Shown in pieces: positions 8,123-16,651 of a stretch of DNA of 64,000 nucleotides. The position numbers were made by a program, and so were the translations under genes. This stretch comes from Fidelibacterota bacterium UBA6531. Lineage in GTDB: Bacteria > Fidelibacterota > Marinisomatia > Marinisomatales > TCS55. The notes under the pieces were generated by a model that saw only the letters and a program-made list of their open reading frames with translations, did not search any database and was not told the DNA's origin. Every line of letters begins with the position of its first letter. The first letter of the stretch is position 1. The DNA is taken from contig DJKX01000040.1 in NCBI GenBank assembly GCA_002436185.1, positions 62,001-126,000 on the forward strand, in the 5' to 3' direction.

Positions 8123-8938
8123 ATGTCTGATATTTCACCAAAAGGAAGAACACTCGTCAACGCTCTCGGTATTCCCGGCATATTATTAATGATATGGCTG
8201 GGAGGCATTTATTTTTTATTATTTATAACAGTTGTCATTATACTGGCATTAAAAGAATTTTATAGCCTATATCGTACCAAAGGAATCTATGCATCATTAC
8301 CCATGGGAGTGGTTGGGTCTGCATTTTTTATTTGGTTTTATTATACAGAGCCTTATTTGAATATGCTTGCGTTTATTCAATTGGCAATTCCTTTTGTTGT
8401 GCTCGTGTTGCTTTTTGAATTATTCAGTAAAAAAGTAAATCCGGCAGCAAACGTGGCATATACTATTTTTGGCATTACATATATCCCCATGTTATTAGGT
8501 ACGTTAATTGCTCTTCGACAAATAGACATGACGTATGGAACATATTATACATTTGCAGTATTTCTTTCCATATGGCTCTGTGATTCAGCTGCATTTGGTT
8601 TTGGCAAGAAATGGGGTAAAAAGAAAATATTGCCACGTGTGAGCCCTAAAAAATCAATTGTTGGCAGCATTGCAGGTTTAATAAGTACATTTATTTTCTT
8701 TTTAATTTTAAAGCAATACAGTCTGCCATCCCTTGATTTTAATATTCAAGATGTATTCATTCTAACGATTATAACCGGTGTGTTTGGACAATTAGGTGAT
8801 TTTGTTGAATCGCTCTTTAAACGGGAGGTTGAAGTCAAAGATTCTGGTACATTTCTTTTAGGACATGGCGGTGTATTAGATCGCTTTGATTCCTTGATTC
8901 TAGCTGCTCCTTTAACCTATTTTTATTTGCTATTTTAG
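8123..8938 (+). CDS. cdsA: Phosphatidate cytidylyltransferase
   Basis: A 271-aa polytopic membrane protein with about seven to eight hydrophobic segments. The CTP-transferase signature lies near the C-terminus: GQLGDFVESLFKREVEVKD, then GHGGVLDRFDS. It makes CDP-diacylglycerol from phosphatidate and CTP, the branch point for phospholipid synthesis. The SPKKSIVGS segment near residue 173 is also typical. The lipid kinase gene directly upstream supports a lipid role. Confidence 0.94.
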   Translation: MSDISPKGRTLVNALGIPGILLMIWLGGIYFLLFITVVIILALKEFYSLYRTKGIYASLPMGVVGSAFFIWFYYTEPYLNMLAFIQLAIPFVVLVLLFELFSKKVNPAANVAYTIFGITYIPMLLGTLIALRQIDMTYGTYYTFAVFLSIWLCDSAAFGFGKKWGKKKILPRVSPKKSIVGSIAGLISTFIFFLILKQYSLPSLDFNIQDVFILTIITGVFGQLGDFVESLFKREVEVKDSGTFLLGHGGVLDRFDSLILAAPLTYFYLLF

Positions 8939-8970
8939 TCTCAATAATTACCATTTTATAAAATAATCCC

Positions 8971-10788
8971 ATGGAATTAAAATCAATACTCGCCACTGAT
9001 TGCGGTAGTACCACTACCAAAGCGATTCTTATTGAAAAAATTGACGGTGAATATCGTCTCTCTGTCCGCGGGGAAGCACCTACAACAGTTGAAGCACCGT
9101 TTGAAGATGTAACAAAAGGTGTCTTAAACGCCGTCATGGAAGTGGAGGAATTAGCCGGACGAAAATTATTAGATGGCGATAATATTATGACACCTCGGAA
9201 TGGAGAGGAAGGTGTTGACATTTATATTTCCACCAGTTCTGCCGGAGGTGGATTGCAGATGATGGTCGCCGGTGTGGTAAAAGGCATGACAGGTGAATCT
9301 GCCGAGCGCGCAGCTCTAGGTGCCGGTTCTATAGTTATGGATGTGTTGGCATCGAATGATGGTCGCAAACCCCATGAAAAAATTACTCGAATTCGCCAGC
9401 TCCGTCCTGACATGATTTTACTTTCAGGCGGAATAGATGGTGGCACAACAAAGCATGTCGTTGAACTTGCTGAAATTTTAGCAGCAGCAAATCCAAAACC
9501 TCGCCTGGGGTCTGATTATAAATTGCCCGTTATTTATGCAGGGAATAAAAATGCTTCTAATAAAATCGATGAAACCCTTGGTGAAATTACCGATCTTGAT
9601 TTGACTGAAAATATACGTCCCGTATTAGAGATGGAAAACCTGAAACCATCACGGGATAAAATTCACGATCTTTTTATGGAGCACGTGATGCAGCAGGCTC
9701 CCGGATATAAAAAGCTCATGTCTTGGACTGATGCTCCCATTATGCCAACTCCTGGTGCTGTAGGTGCATTAATTGAGATGGTTGCAGAAAAGGAAAATAT
9801 TTCAGTGGTAGGTGTTGATATTGGTGGAGCAACGACTGATATATTTTCTGTATTCCAAAAGCAATTTAATCGTACGGTAAGTGCAAACTTGGGGATGAGT
9901 TATTCTATTTGCAATGTACTTGCTGAATCCGATTTGAAAAATGTATTACGCTGGGTGCCGTTTGATATAGATGAAAAAGAATTGACCAATCGTATTGGGA
10001 ATAAAATGATCCGACCCACCACCGTTCCCCAAAGTTTAGAAGAATTAGTGATAGAACAAGCTATTGCAAGAGAAGCATTGCGATTGTCTTTTATACAACA
10101 TAAAGCATTTGCAGTAAACCTGAAAGGCGTCCAAAAAGAACGGACTATTTCAGATGCATTTGAACAAACAGATTCTGGTGAATCATTAGTCGATATGATG
10201 GAACTTGATTTAATGGTTGGATCGGGTGGAGTGCTATCTCATGCACCTCGCCGTGAACAGTCTGCCAGAATGCTCATTGATAGCTTTCTACCGGAAGGAA
10301 TTACGCAATTAGCAGTAGATTCCATTTTCATGATGCCCCAGCTTGGTGTTATGGCGAATATAGAAAAAGAAGAATTAGCTGAAGATGCCCGGAATGCAGC
10401 CATTGAAGTCTTTGAAAAAGACTGCCTGATCCGTTTGGGAACGTGTCTAGCGCCTGTTGGAAATGCAAAGCCGGGTGCAATAGTTTTGATAGTAGAATTA
10501 ACATTGCCAAACGGCGATATTCAAAAACATGAAATTAAATTTGGTGATATTGTCAGAATTGAAGTTCCATATGAACCGATAAAAGCCAAACTCACTCCCG
10601 GAAAAGGAATGGATATTGGCGCTGGAAAGAATGAATCCATCGAAACTACAATCTATGGTGGAGTTGTCGGAATTATTTTAGACGGTCGCGGGCGACCTAT
10701 GGGAATTTCAACTGATCCTAAACAACGAATTTCTGATCTTTCTAAATGGTCCAAAGCTGTAAATGAATATCCAGAGTTAAAGGTATAA
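8971..10788 (+). CDS. MutL/GlmL-like ASKHA-fold ATPase, first gene of a membrane cluster
   Basis: A 605-aa soluble protein of the glutamate mutase MutL family (PF13941 type). The first phosphate loop ATDCGSTTTKA is at about residues 8-18 and the second, VGVDIGGATTDI, at about 280-291. STSSAGGGLQMMV and LLSGGIDGGTTKH are further family hallmarks. In clostridia MutL is thought to maintain cobalamin-dependent glutamate mutase (MutS/MutE), but no mutase subunit or B12 enzyme is in this window. Instead the gene is 1 base upstream of the barrel/KOW gene and co-directional with membrane-protein genes. The family is certain; a mutase-chaperone role is doubtful here. Confidence 0.9.
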   Translation: MELKSILATDCGSTTTKAILIEKIDGEYRLSVRGEAPTTVEAPFEDVTKGVLNAVMEVEELAGRKLLDGDNIMTPRNGEEGVDIYISTSSAGGGLQMMVAGVVKGMTGESAERAALGAGSIVMDVLASNDGRKPHEKITRIRQLRPDMILLSGGIDGGTTKHVVELAEILAAANPKPRLGSDYKLPVIYAGNKNASNKIDETLGEITDLDLTENIRPVLEMENLKPSRDKIHDLFMEHVMQQAPGYKKLMSWTDAPIMPTPGAVGALIEMVAEKENISVVGVDIGGATTDIFSVFQKQFNRTVSANLGMSYSICNVLAESDLKNVLRWVPFDIDEKELTNRIGNKMIRPTTVPQSLEELVIEQAIAREALRLSFIQHKAFAVNLKGVQKERTISDAFEQTDSGESLVDMMELDLMVGSGGVLSHAPRREQSARMLIDSFLPEGITQLAVDSIFMMPQLGVMANIEKEELAEDARNAAIEVFEKDCLIRLGTCLAPVGNAKPGAIVLIVELTLPNGDIQKHEIKFGDIVRIEVPYEPIKAKLTPGKGMDIGAGKNESIETTIYGGVVGIILDGRGRPMGISTDPKQRISDLSKWSKAVNEYPELKV

Positions 10789-10789
10789 A

Positions 10790-11917
10790 ATGGCCCACGC
10801 ATATACTCCCGGTTTAAAGGTACTTCACGAAACAAAAATCGATAAAGAACGACGCCTTCCATTAAAAGGAACTGTAACTGTTGAAAAGGGAAAGTTTGTA
10901 ACTCCAGATGATATTGTTGCAAAAACAGATTTACCCGGCAATGTGCAAATGGTGAATGTGGCAAATCAGCTGAATATAGATGCTGATGATGTGAATGATG
11001 CAATGATTGCTAAAGAAGGAACATCTGTTAGCAAAGGTGAAATGATTGCCGAAACGAAAGGGTTGTTTGGATTATTTAAAACAAACGTAACAACACCGGT
11101 TGACGGCACAATAGAAGTCATTTCTGATACCACCGGACAAGTTGTGATTCGAGAAGCACCTATTCCCGTTGAAATCGATGCGTATATGAGCGGATCAATT
11201 AAGAGTGTAATACCTGAAGAAGGTGTTGTTATAGAATCTGAAGGTGTGTTTATCCAAGGTATATTCGGCATTGGGGGAGAGAGCAGAGGCGACCTTGCTG
11301 TTATAGTTGATAATCGGGAAGATGAAATTACTGAAGAAATGCTCACATCAGAATTAGAAGGTAAAATTATCGTAGGTGGGTCATTTATTAGTTTGAAAGC
11401 GTATAAAAAAGCTATCCAGCTAAAAGTTGCCGGCGTCGTTGTGGGTGGATTTAATTATTTTGATTTGGAAGATATTCTTGGATATACATTAGGTGTTGCC
11501 ATTACCGGTTCGGAAGATTTGGTTACGTCCCTTATTGTAACAGAGGGATATGGAAAAATTCGTATGGGAACACAAACTTTTGATTTATTAAAAGAACATC
11601 ATGGTAAATTTGCCTCTGTTAATGGTGCTACTCAAATACGGGCTGGCGTGATTCGACCGGAAATCGTTATACCATTAACGAAAGATCAGTTAAAAGGCGA
11701 CCATAAAGACGCTGATGCATCAGAAGGAATTCAAGCGGGAAGTCTCGTCCGTGTAATTCGAGCTCCGTTTTTTGGTAGAATGGGAAAAGTTATTGATCTT
11801 CCTTCAGAATTGAGAAAAATGGAATCAGAGACGATGGTTCGTGTGGCTATTATTGAGATTGATGGTAAAAATGTTGAAATCCCACGGGCGAATCTTGAAA
11901 TGGTGGAAACAGATTGA
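10790..11917 (+). CDS. Uncharacterised barrel-sandwich plus KOW-like protein
   Basis: A 375-aa soluble protein without signal or membrane helix. The N-terminal part (about 20-110) has the alternating turns of a barrel-sandwich hybrid or RnfC-like fold (RRLPLKGTVTVEKGKFV; TTPVDGTIEVISDTTGQV). The centre (about 165-260) is a glycine-rich alpha/beta region (GKIIVGGSFISL, GVVVGGFNYFDLEDILGY). The C-terminus (about 315-372) looks like a KOW/SH3 barrel: GSLVRVIRAPFFGRMGKV. I know no named function. Its position between the ATPase and the membrane proteins suggests an adaptor linking them, which is inference. Confidence 0.75.
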   Translation: MAHAYTPGLKVLHETKIDKERRLPLKGTVTVEKGKFVTPDDIVAKTDLPGNVQMVNVANQLNIDADDVNDAMIAKEGTSVSKGEMIAETKGLFGLFKTNVTTPVDGTIEVISDTTGQVVIREAPIPVEIDAYMSGSIKSVIPEEGVVIESEGVFIQGIFGIGGESRGDLAVIVDNREDEITEEMLTSELEGKIIVGGSFISLKAYKKAIQLKVAGVVVGGFNYFDLEDILGYTLGVAITGSEDLVTSLIVTEGYGKIRMGTQTFDLLKEHHGKFASVNGATQIRAGVIRPEIVIPLTKDQLKGDHKDADASEGIQAGSLVRVIRAPFFGRMGKVIDLPSELRKMESETMVRVAIIEIDGKNVEIPRANLEMVETD

Positions 11918-11930
11918 GAAAAGATTAATA

Positions 11931-12257
11931 ATGGATACTACAATCAAAACTGAAATTCAACCCACCTTGACTGAACAGGATAAGGCATTTATTACGAGAC
12001 TGGCAAAACGTATTCAAAGTTCCGGCTTTGTAACACCAGCAATATTTTTTCTGGAAATGACAAAACCACTGGCATTATTAGGAAGTCACGCAATGGTATT
12101 TTTTGGACCAATCGTAAACTCATTTATTAAAGCGGACGGCTATTATCGCGCCGCAGAACTTTTTGAAGAACCGGACACTGTAGAATTTCTGCTATCAGAA
12201 ATTGAGCGTCTGGATAAAGAAGACTCCGTAGTGGAAGGAGAATCACGTGAAAGATAA
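11931..12257 (+). CDS. Uncharacterised 108-aa cluster protein
   Basis: A small protein starting at the ATG at 11931; a longer frame from 11841 would run over the end of the previous gene and is not credible. It has a charged N-terminal helix, a moderately hydrophobic segment (TPAIFFLEMTKPLALLGSHAMVFFGPIV, about residues 35-62) and an acidic C-terminal helix. The middle could be a membrane-surface helix or hairpin rather than a full span. It overlaps the DUF6754-type gene by 11 bases. No function is known to me. Confidence 0.7.
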   Translation: MDTTIKTEIQPTLTEQDKAFITRLAKRIQSSGFVTPAIFFLEMTKPLALLGSHAMVFFGPIVNSFIKADGYYRAAELFEEPDTVEFLLSEIERLDKEDSVVEGESRER

Positions 12258-13110
12258 ACAATTTTGGATGGTCATTGGAGGATTGTCCCTTGCGTTCCTG
12301 ATTTATTGGTTCCTTGGACATCCCATGTTCAATGCAGACCGCATTGTAATGTTTTTAGCCATCATTGTAATTGGAGCAACATTGCTCTATAATATTCGCA
12401 TGGCAGAGCGGGGCGAGGAATTTTATTTACGTCCCATTCCCGGTTTGAAAGCTGTCGAAGAAGCGGTAGGTAGATCCACAGAGATGGGGAAACCTGTTTT
12501 GTATGTTCCCGGGATTATGGATATGGACCAAGTGGAGACAGTTGCCGGTGTGATTGTGTTGGGTCATGTTTCAAAAATGACTGCACGTTATGAAACCAGT
12601 TTAAATGTGCCTGTGTCACGATCAATTGTTATGAAAGCGGCGCGAGAAGCTTGTCGCGAATCTTACATGCTGGAAGGGCGTCCGGATATGTTTCATGAAG
12701 ATATGGTGCATTATTTAACCGATGACCAGTTTGCTTATGCTGCTGGTGTAAACGGTATTATGGTTCGGGAAAAACCGGCTGCCTGTTTATATATGGGAAA
12801 ATTTTATGCGGAATCACTAATTCTGGCAGAAACGGGAAATTCAATTGGTGCCATTCAAATCGCAGGAACGGCATCCCAGGCACAGATTCCCTTCTTTGTA
12901 ACAGCGTGCGATTATACACTTATAGGTGAAGAATTCTTCGCCGCCAGTGCGTACCTTTCTCAAAAGCCCGAACTGATCGGCGGCGTGAGAGGACAAGATA
13001 TGATAAAAGCAGGAGTCATTACAGTGATTATTCTGGCCACTCTTTTTCGATTCCTCTACGAAACGTGGGGAATTGGTTTCGATGTGGTTAAACTTTTAAC
13101 GGTTCAGTAG
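12247..13110 (+). CDS. DUF6754-type membrane protein
   Basis: A 287-aa protein starting at GTG with a good AAGGAG site. Two N-terminal membrane helices (about 7-25 and 31-50) precede a soluble alpha/beta domain of about 190 residues with KPVLYVPGIMDMDQVETVAG, YLTDDQFAYAAGVNGIM, ILAETGNSIGAIQIAGTASQ and CDYTLIGEEFFAASAYLS. These strings match what I remember of DUF6754 proteins. A final helix lies near 250-267. Charges after helix 2 place the soluble domain on the cytoplasmic side (positive-inside rule, inference). It is the most conserved-looking membrane member of the cluster; role unknown. Confidence 0.8.
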   Translation: MKDKQFWMVIGGLSLAFLIYWFLGHPMFNADRIVMFLAIIVIGATLLYNIRMAERGEEFYLRPIPGLKAVEEAVGRSTEMGKPVLYVPGIMDMDQVETVAGVIVLGHVSKMTARYETSLNVPVSRSIVMKAAREACRESYMLEGRPDMFHEDMVHYLTDDQFAYAAGVNGIMVREKPAACLYMGKFYAESLILAETGNSIGAIQIAGTASQAQIPFFVTACDYTLIGEEFFAASAYLSQKPELIGGVRGQDMIKAGVITVIILATLFRFLYETWGIGFDVVKLLTVQ

Positions 13111-13119
13111 GAGAACTTC

Positions 13120-13944
13120 ATGATTTGGAAAAGACAAATCCCTATACTTATTGTTGCAGTAGTTGGGGCTATTACTTTATTTGGCTGGTTTATTGACCAG
13201 CCGGGTATTAAAGCGTTTGTTGATGACGATGCAACGCAATGGTATGATATTTTAGCCAGTTTTGCCATCATACTCGGAGCTCTAAACCTGATAAAACTGC
13301 AAATTCAGAAAGTGGTTCGGAAGAAAAAGGGCTGGCCCTATAGCTTGGTTGCTATCGGCGGATTCATTTTTGCAATCACTGCTGGTTTTTTCATTAAAGG
13401 AGTGGATGATTCTGTAGCTGTTTGGGGCGCACATGTTACAGCAGAAGGAACGGTTTTTAAATGGATGTTTGACTATATGTTTACTCCCATGTCTGCAACC
13501 ATGTTTTCTCTATTGGCATTCTTTGTAGCATCTGCATCTTATCGTGCATTTCGTATCAGAAACTTTGAGGCAACGCTATTACTTGTAGCGGGAATTATCA
13601 TTATGGTTGGGCGTGTTCCAATCGGCAGTATGGTTTCTTCATGGTTTATCATGTACATCGTTGTGTTGTCTTTAGGTATCGGTGTTAATTCCTGGAAGAA
13701 GGATAAAATGATCACCTTTGGTGTTGTTGGAGTTGGGGTTGCCATTGTAACCATTGCAGGAATGATGACAGGATGGCCAATAGATCAACCGGGTATATTT
13801 TATTTACCAACCATTCAGGAATGGATATATTTTTACCCGAATGTTGCCGGGGCTCGAGCTATTATGATTGGAATCGGATTGGGAATTTTTGCTACGTCCA
13901 TTCGCTATATCCTTGGAATTGAAAAATCGTATATCGGAGAATGA
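13120..13944 (+). CDS. Uncharacterised multi-pass membrane protein of the MutL cluster
   Basis: A 274-aa protein with roughly seven hydrophobic segments and a good AGGAGA site before the ATG. Short loops carry repeated short motifs: FIDQPGIKAFVDD after the first helix and WPIDQPGIFYLPTIQEW after the sixth, so the two halves may be related (DQPGI in both). It has no recognisable transporter or enzyme motif. It is spaced 9 bases after the DUF6754-type gene and ends at the start of the next, implying co-translation. Confidence 0.75.
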   Translation: MIWKRQIPILIVAVVGAITLFGWFIDQPGIKAFVDDDATQWYDILASFAIILGALNLIKLQIQKVVRKKKGWPYSLVAIGGFIFAITAGFFIKGVDDSVAVWGAHVTAEGTVFKWMFDYMFTPMSATMFSLLAFFVASASYRAFRIRNFEATLLLVAGIIIMVGRVPIGSMVSSWFIMYIVVLSLGIGVNSWKKDKMITFGVVGVGVAIVTIAGMMTGWPIDQPGIFYLPTIQEWIYFYPNVAGARAIMIGIGLGIFATSIRYILGIEKSYIGE

Positions 13945-13946
13945 TC

Positions 13947-14792
13947 ATGGAAGGATTCAAAAATTTAATTTTAAAAATCGGAAGAGTTGACAGGCGATGG
14001 ATATTTTTGGTTCTTGCCATTGTTGTATTGATCCCGATCTTTACTCCGATTGGTATGCCTATTCGGGCGACAGTTACGACAAAAGTTGTTTATGATACGA
14101 TTGAAAATCTGCCACCGAATTCGAAAGTACTTGTATCCATAGAATACAGTCCCAGCACCAAACCGGAAAATCACCCCATGACCATCAGCATTTTAAGGCA
14201 TTTGTTCAGGAATGATCATAAAGTATTTGTTACGTGTTTATGGCCGGACGGACAGTTCATGGCGCAAGATGCTCTCAAACAGGTTGCAGAAGAAGAATTT
14301 GGTAAAGTCTATGGTGAGGATTATGTCTTTCTTGGATTTAGACCTGGAAATGAAGCTGTTGTGAAGGGCATTGTGAGCAATATTCGCAAACTCTACACTG
14401 TGGATGTCTATCAAACAAAAGTTGATGAAATTCCATTAATGGAAGGTATAAATAAATTCAGCGATTTCGCATTCTTATTTTCCTCATCTGCTGGATACCC
14501 AGGAACTATTGAATGGGTGCAATATGCAGCAGACCCAACCGGTGTGCCCATGAGCACTGGTGTTACGTCCATCCAAGTAAATGAAGTGATGCCGTATGTT
14601 CAATCCGGGCAAATGAAAGGTGTATTAGCCGGAATGCCCGGAGCAGCAGAATACGAGGCATTAATTGGTCAAAAAGGATCTGCAACCAGCGGAATGGATG
14701 CCCAATCCATAGCCCATTTGGTTATCGTATTATTTATCATTTTAGGAAACGCGGCCTTTTTTATCGAACGCAAGCGTTCCAGAAAGTATTAA
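13947..14792 (+). CDS. Membrane-anchored extracytoplasmic-domain protein of the MutL cluster
   Basis: A 281-aa protein with one helix near the N-terminus (about 19-36) and one near the C-terminus, ending in ERKRSRKY. Basic residues at both ends predict both termini inside, so the central domain of about 200 residues faces outward. That domain has a Rossmann-like alternation (PPNSKVLVSIEYSPST, HKVFVTCLWPDGQFMAQDA, YVFLGFRPGNEAVVKG). I prefer the ATG at 13947 because GGAG lies 7 bases upstream; the ATG at 13941 would overlap the previous stop but be too close to it. Function unknown. Confidence 0.7.
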   Translation: MEGFKNLILKIGRVDRRWIFLVLAIVVLIPIFTPIGMPIRATVTTKVVYDTIENLPPNSKVLVSIEYSPSTKPENHPMTISILRHLFRNDHKVFVTCLWPDGQFMAQDALKQVAEEEFGKVYGEDYVFLGFRPGNEAVVKGIVSNIRKLYTVDVYQTKVDEIPLMEGINKFSDFAFLFSSSAGYPGTIEWVQYAADPTGVPMSTGVTSIQVNEVMPYVQSGQMKGVLAGMPGAAEYEALIGQKGSATSGMDAQSIAHLVIVLFIILGNAAFFIERKRSRKY

Positions 14793-14804
14793 GGAGACAG
14801 AATT

Positions 14805-15653
14805 ATGAGCAGTACAGCCATACTTGGTGCATGGATTGCCGTTTTTCTTACACTGGGAATTTTTTCCTATTTGTATAAAGACAATCCATTCTATAAAACA
14901 GCAGAACATTTATTTGTGGGAGTATCAGCAGGATATTGGACATCCATTTTCTTCTGGACACAAATTCAGCCCAATTTATTTGGTCGACTTTGGCCGTCTT
15001 CAGAGTTCAGTGCTGATACAATCTGGTATAAGATTTATAACGGATTAAGCTTTTTCTCTTCATCAGTTTTTCCGGAAGGAGGAATTGATAAAGGACATGA
15101 TATGCATCTGATCTACCTACTTCCATTTGCATTAGGTGTTATGATGTTGTTAAGTCTTATACCGAAAATTAACTGGTTTGCCCGATGGGGTATTGCATAT
15201 ACCGTGGGAATGGCAGCCGGTTTACGTGCTTATGGCTATTTGAATTCTAATGTAATTGGTCAAATTAAAGGAACAGCTGCAAGTTTTACGGATCCTAACT
15301 TGCCGTTTTTCAGCTTAACATCACCTTCTATATTTAACAGTATTGTGATTTTAGTTGGAACCATTACAGGACTACTTTATTTCTATTTTTCCAAAGAACA
15401 TAAGGGAGTATTGGGCAAAGTATCCAAAGTGGGTATTTATTTCCTTATGATTAGTTTTGGCGCATCATTTGGCTTTGCCGTCATGGGACGAATTTCATTA
15501 CTTATCGGCCGCTTTGTAGATCTGATTAAATATTCCGGAAGTGAATATTTAAATGCAACAGTCTGGGTTTTGGTTATTATGATCATTATTTTAGGCTATG
15601 ACGCATTTAAAGGAAGTGGTAAGGGTACACCCGTGAGTGAAGATGCAGTATGA
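14805..15653 (+). CDS. Uncharacterised multi-pass membrane protein, last gene of the MutL cluster
   Basis: A 282-aa integral membrane protein with about seven hydrophobic segments, preceded by AAGGAGA. A conserved-looking N-terminal stretch KDNPFYKTAEHLFVGVSAG lies between helices 1 and 2, and GDAFKG-type charged residues end the protein. No known family motif is visible. It follows the previous gene by 12 bases and overlaps the start of the ABC ATPase gene. Together with its neighbours it suggests a multi-subunit membrane complex. Confidence 0.75.
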   Translation: MSSTAILGAWIAVFLTLGIFSYLYKDNPFYKTAEHLFVGVSAGYWTSIFFWTQIQPNLFGRLWPSSEFSADTIWYKIYNGLSFFSSSVFPEGGIDKGHDMHLIYLLPFALGVMMLLSLIPKINWFARWGIAYTVGMAAGLRAYGYLNSNVIGQIKGTAASFTDPNLPFFSLTSPSIFNSIVILVGTITGLLYFYFSKEHKGVLGKVSKVGIYFLMISFGASFGFAVMGRISLLIGRFVDLIKYSGSEYLNATVWVLVIMIIILGYDAFKGSGKGTPVSEDAV

Positions 15654-16542
15654 TCGTTTGTTAGACGTAAACGATTTAACCATTAAATATAATATTGAAG
15701 GAAACCCTGTCTCTGTTGTGGATGGGGTTTCTTTTTTTATAAATACGGGAGAAATTGTTGCATTGGTTGGCGAATCCGGTTGCGGAAAAACGCAAGTCGC
15801 CCTATCACTTGCAGGGCTATTAAATAAAACAGCCCATGTTAAACATCAAGTTAGTAATGATATTAAAACAGCTATGATATTTCAGGATCCGCTAAATGCA
15901 CTCAATCCGGTGATGAAAGTAGGGAAACAGATATTAGAAGGAATAAGAAATAAAGATGAAGTAAGAAGTAAAAAGAAAGAAGTTATTTCCCTTTTGGAAC
16001 AAGTTGGAATTGATGAGCCGGAAAAGCGGTATAACCAGTATCCTCATGAATTTTCGGGAGGGATGCGGCAACGGGCGTTGATAGCCATGGCTCTGGCACA
16101 AAAACCGGATTTGCTAATCGCTGACGAACCAACTACTGCACTGGATGTGACCATTCAAGCCCAAATTATTGTTTTATTAAGGGAGTTGAATGAAAAACAT
16201 GGTTTGAGTATTTTATTCATTTCTCATGACCTGTCATTAGTCAAATCATTTGCTCATAGAACAATGGTGATGTATGCTGGTAAACTAGTAGAATCGGCTT
16301 CGACGAAAACATTATTTAATACTCCAAAACATCCTTATACAAAATCTTTATTGCAAGTTGCCAGCCTTGCGAAAGAAAATGACTCATTTATTACAATTAA
16401 TGGATCTGTTCCGGATCCGCGCTATTATCCCTCAGGATGCCCATTTCATCCCCGTTGTGATGTTGCGGAAGAAGTGTGCAGCAATACATTTCCCAAATTG
16501 ATTTCTGATCAAGGTCATAATTGGAATTGTATACTTGAATAG
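15643..16542 (+). CDS. Oligopeptide/dipeptide-type ABC transporter ATP-binding protein, lone
   Basis: A 299-aa ATPase of the OppD/DppD type: Walker A GESGCGKT (near residues 45-52), Q-loop FQDPLNALNP, signature FSGGMRQR, Walker B LLIADEPTTALD, H-loop FISHD. It also has the family-specific C-terminal Cys-containing region GCPFHPRCDVAEEVCS that binds a cluster or metal in oligopeptide importers. No permease, binding protein or OppF partner is within the window. The start may be ATG 15643 or GTG 15637; both lie inside the end of the preceding membrane gene, so it is translationally coupled to it. Confidence 0.9.
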   Translation: MQYDRLLDVNDLTIKYNIEGNPVSVVDGVSFFINTGEIVALVGESGCGKTQVALSLAGLLNKTAHVKHQVSNDIKTAMIFQDPLNALNPVMKVGKQILEGIRNKDEVRSKKKEVISLLEQVGIDEPEKRYNQYPHEFSGGMRQRALIAMALAQKPDLLIADEPTTALDVTIQAQIIVLLRELNEKHGLSILFISHDLSLVKSFAHRTMVMYAGKLVESASTKTLFNTPKHPYTKSLLQVASLAKENDSFITINGSVPDPRYYPSGCPFHPRCDVAEEVCSNTFPKLISDQGHNWNCILE

Positions 16543-16651
16543 TTATCACTACGGTAGTAAATCATGAAACAGTTATTGTAATTTCGCCAGCCTTTTAATT
16601 AGAAAAAATGGCTAAATAACTAACTTTATAAAATTAAGTTTAGGTAAAACA

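Noticed and set aside
8059..8126. GTG-started frame of about 23 codons (VIHRWRAPFIF...) before cdsA
   Set aside because: It is hydrophobic and short, overlaps the cdsA start and has no ribosome binding site; likely chance.
8971..10788. Calling this gene a DNA mismatch repair MutL
   Set aside because: The name is shared but the protein is the glutamate-mutase MutL (ASKHA) family with ATDCGSTTTKA, not the GHKL ATPase of mismatch repair.
16543..16651. Possible lysine riboswitch upstream of the lysine genes
   Set aside because: The gap is about 109 bases, shorter than the usual lysine riboswitch, and shows none of its conserved core.
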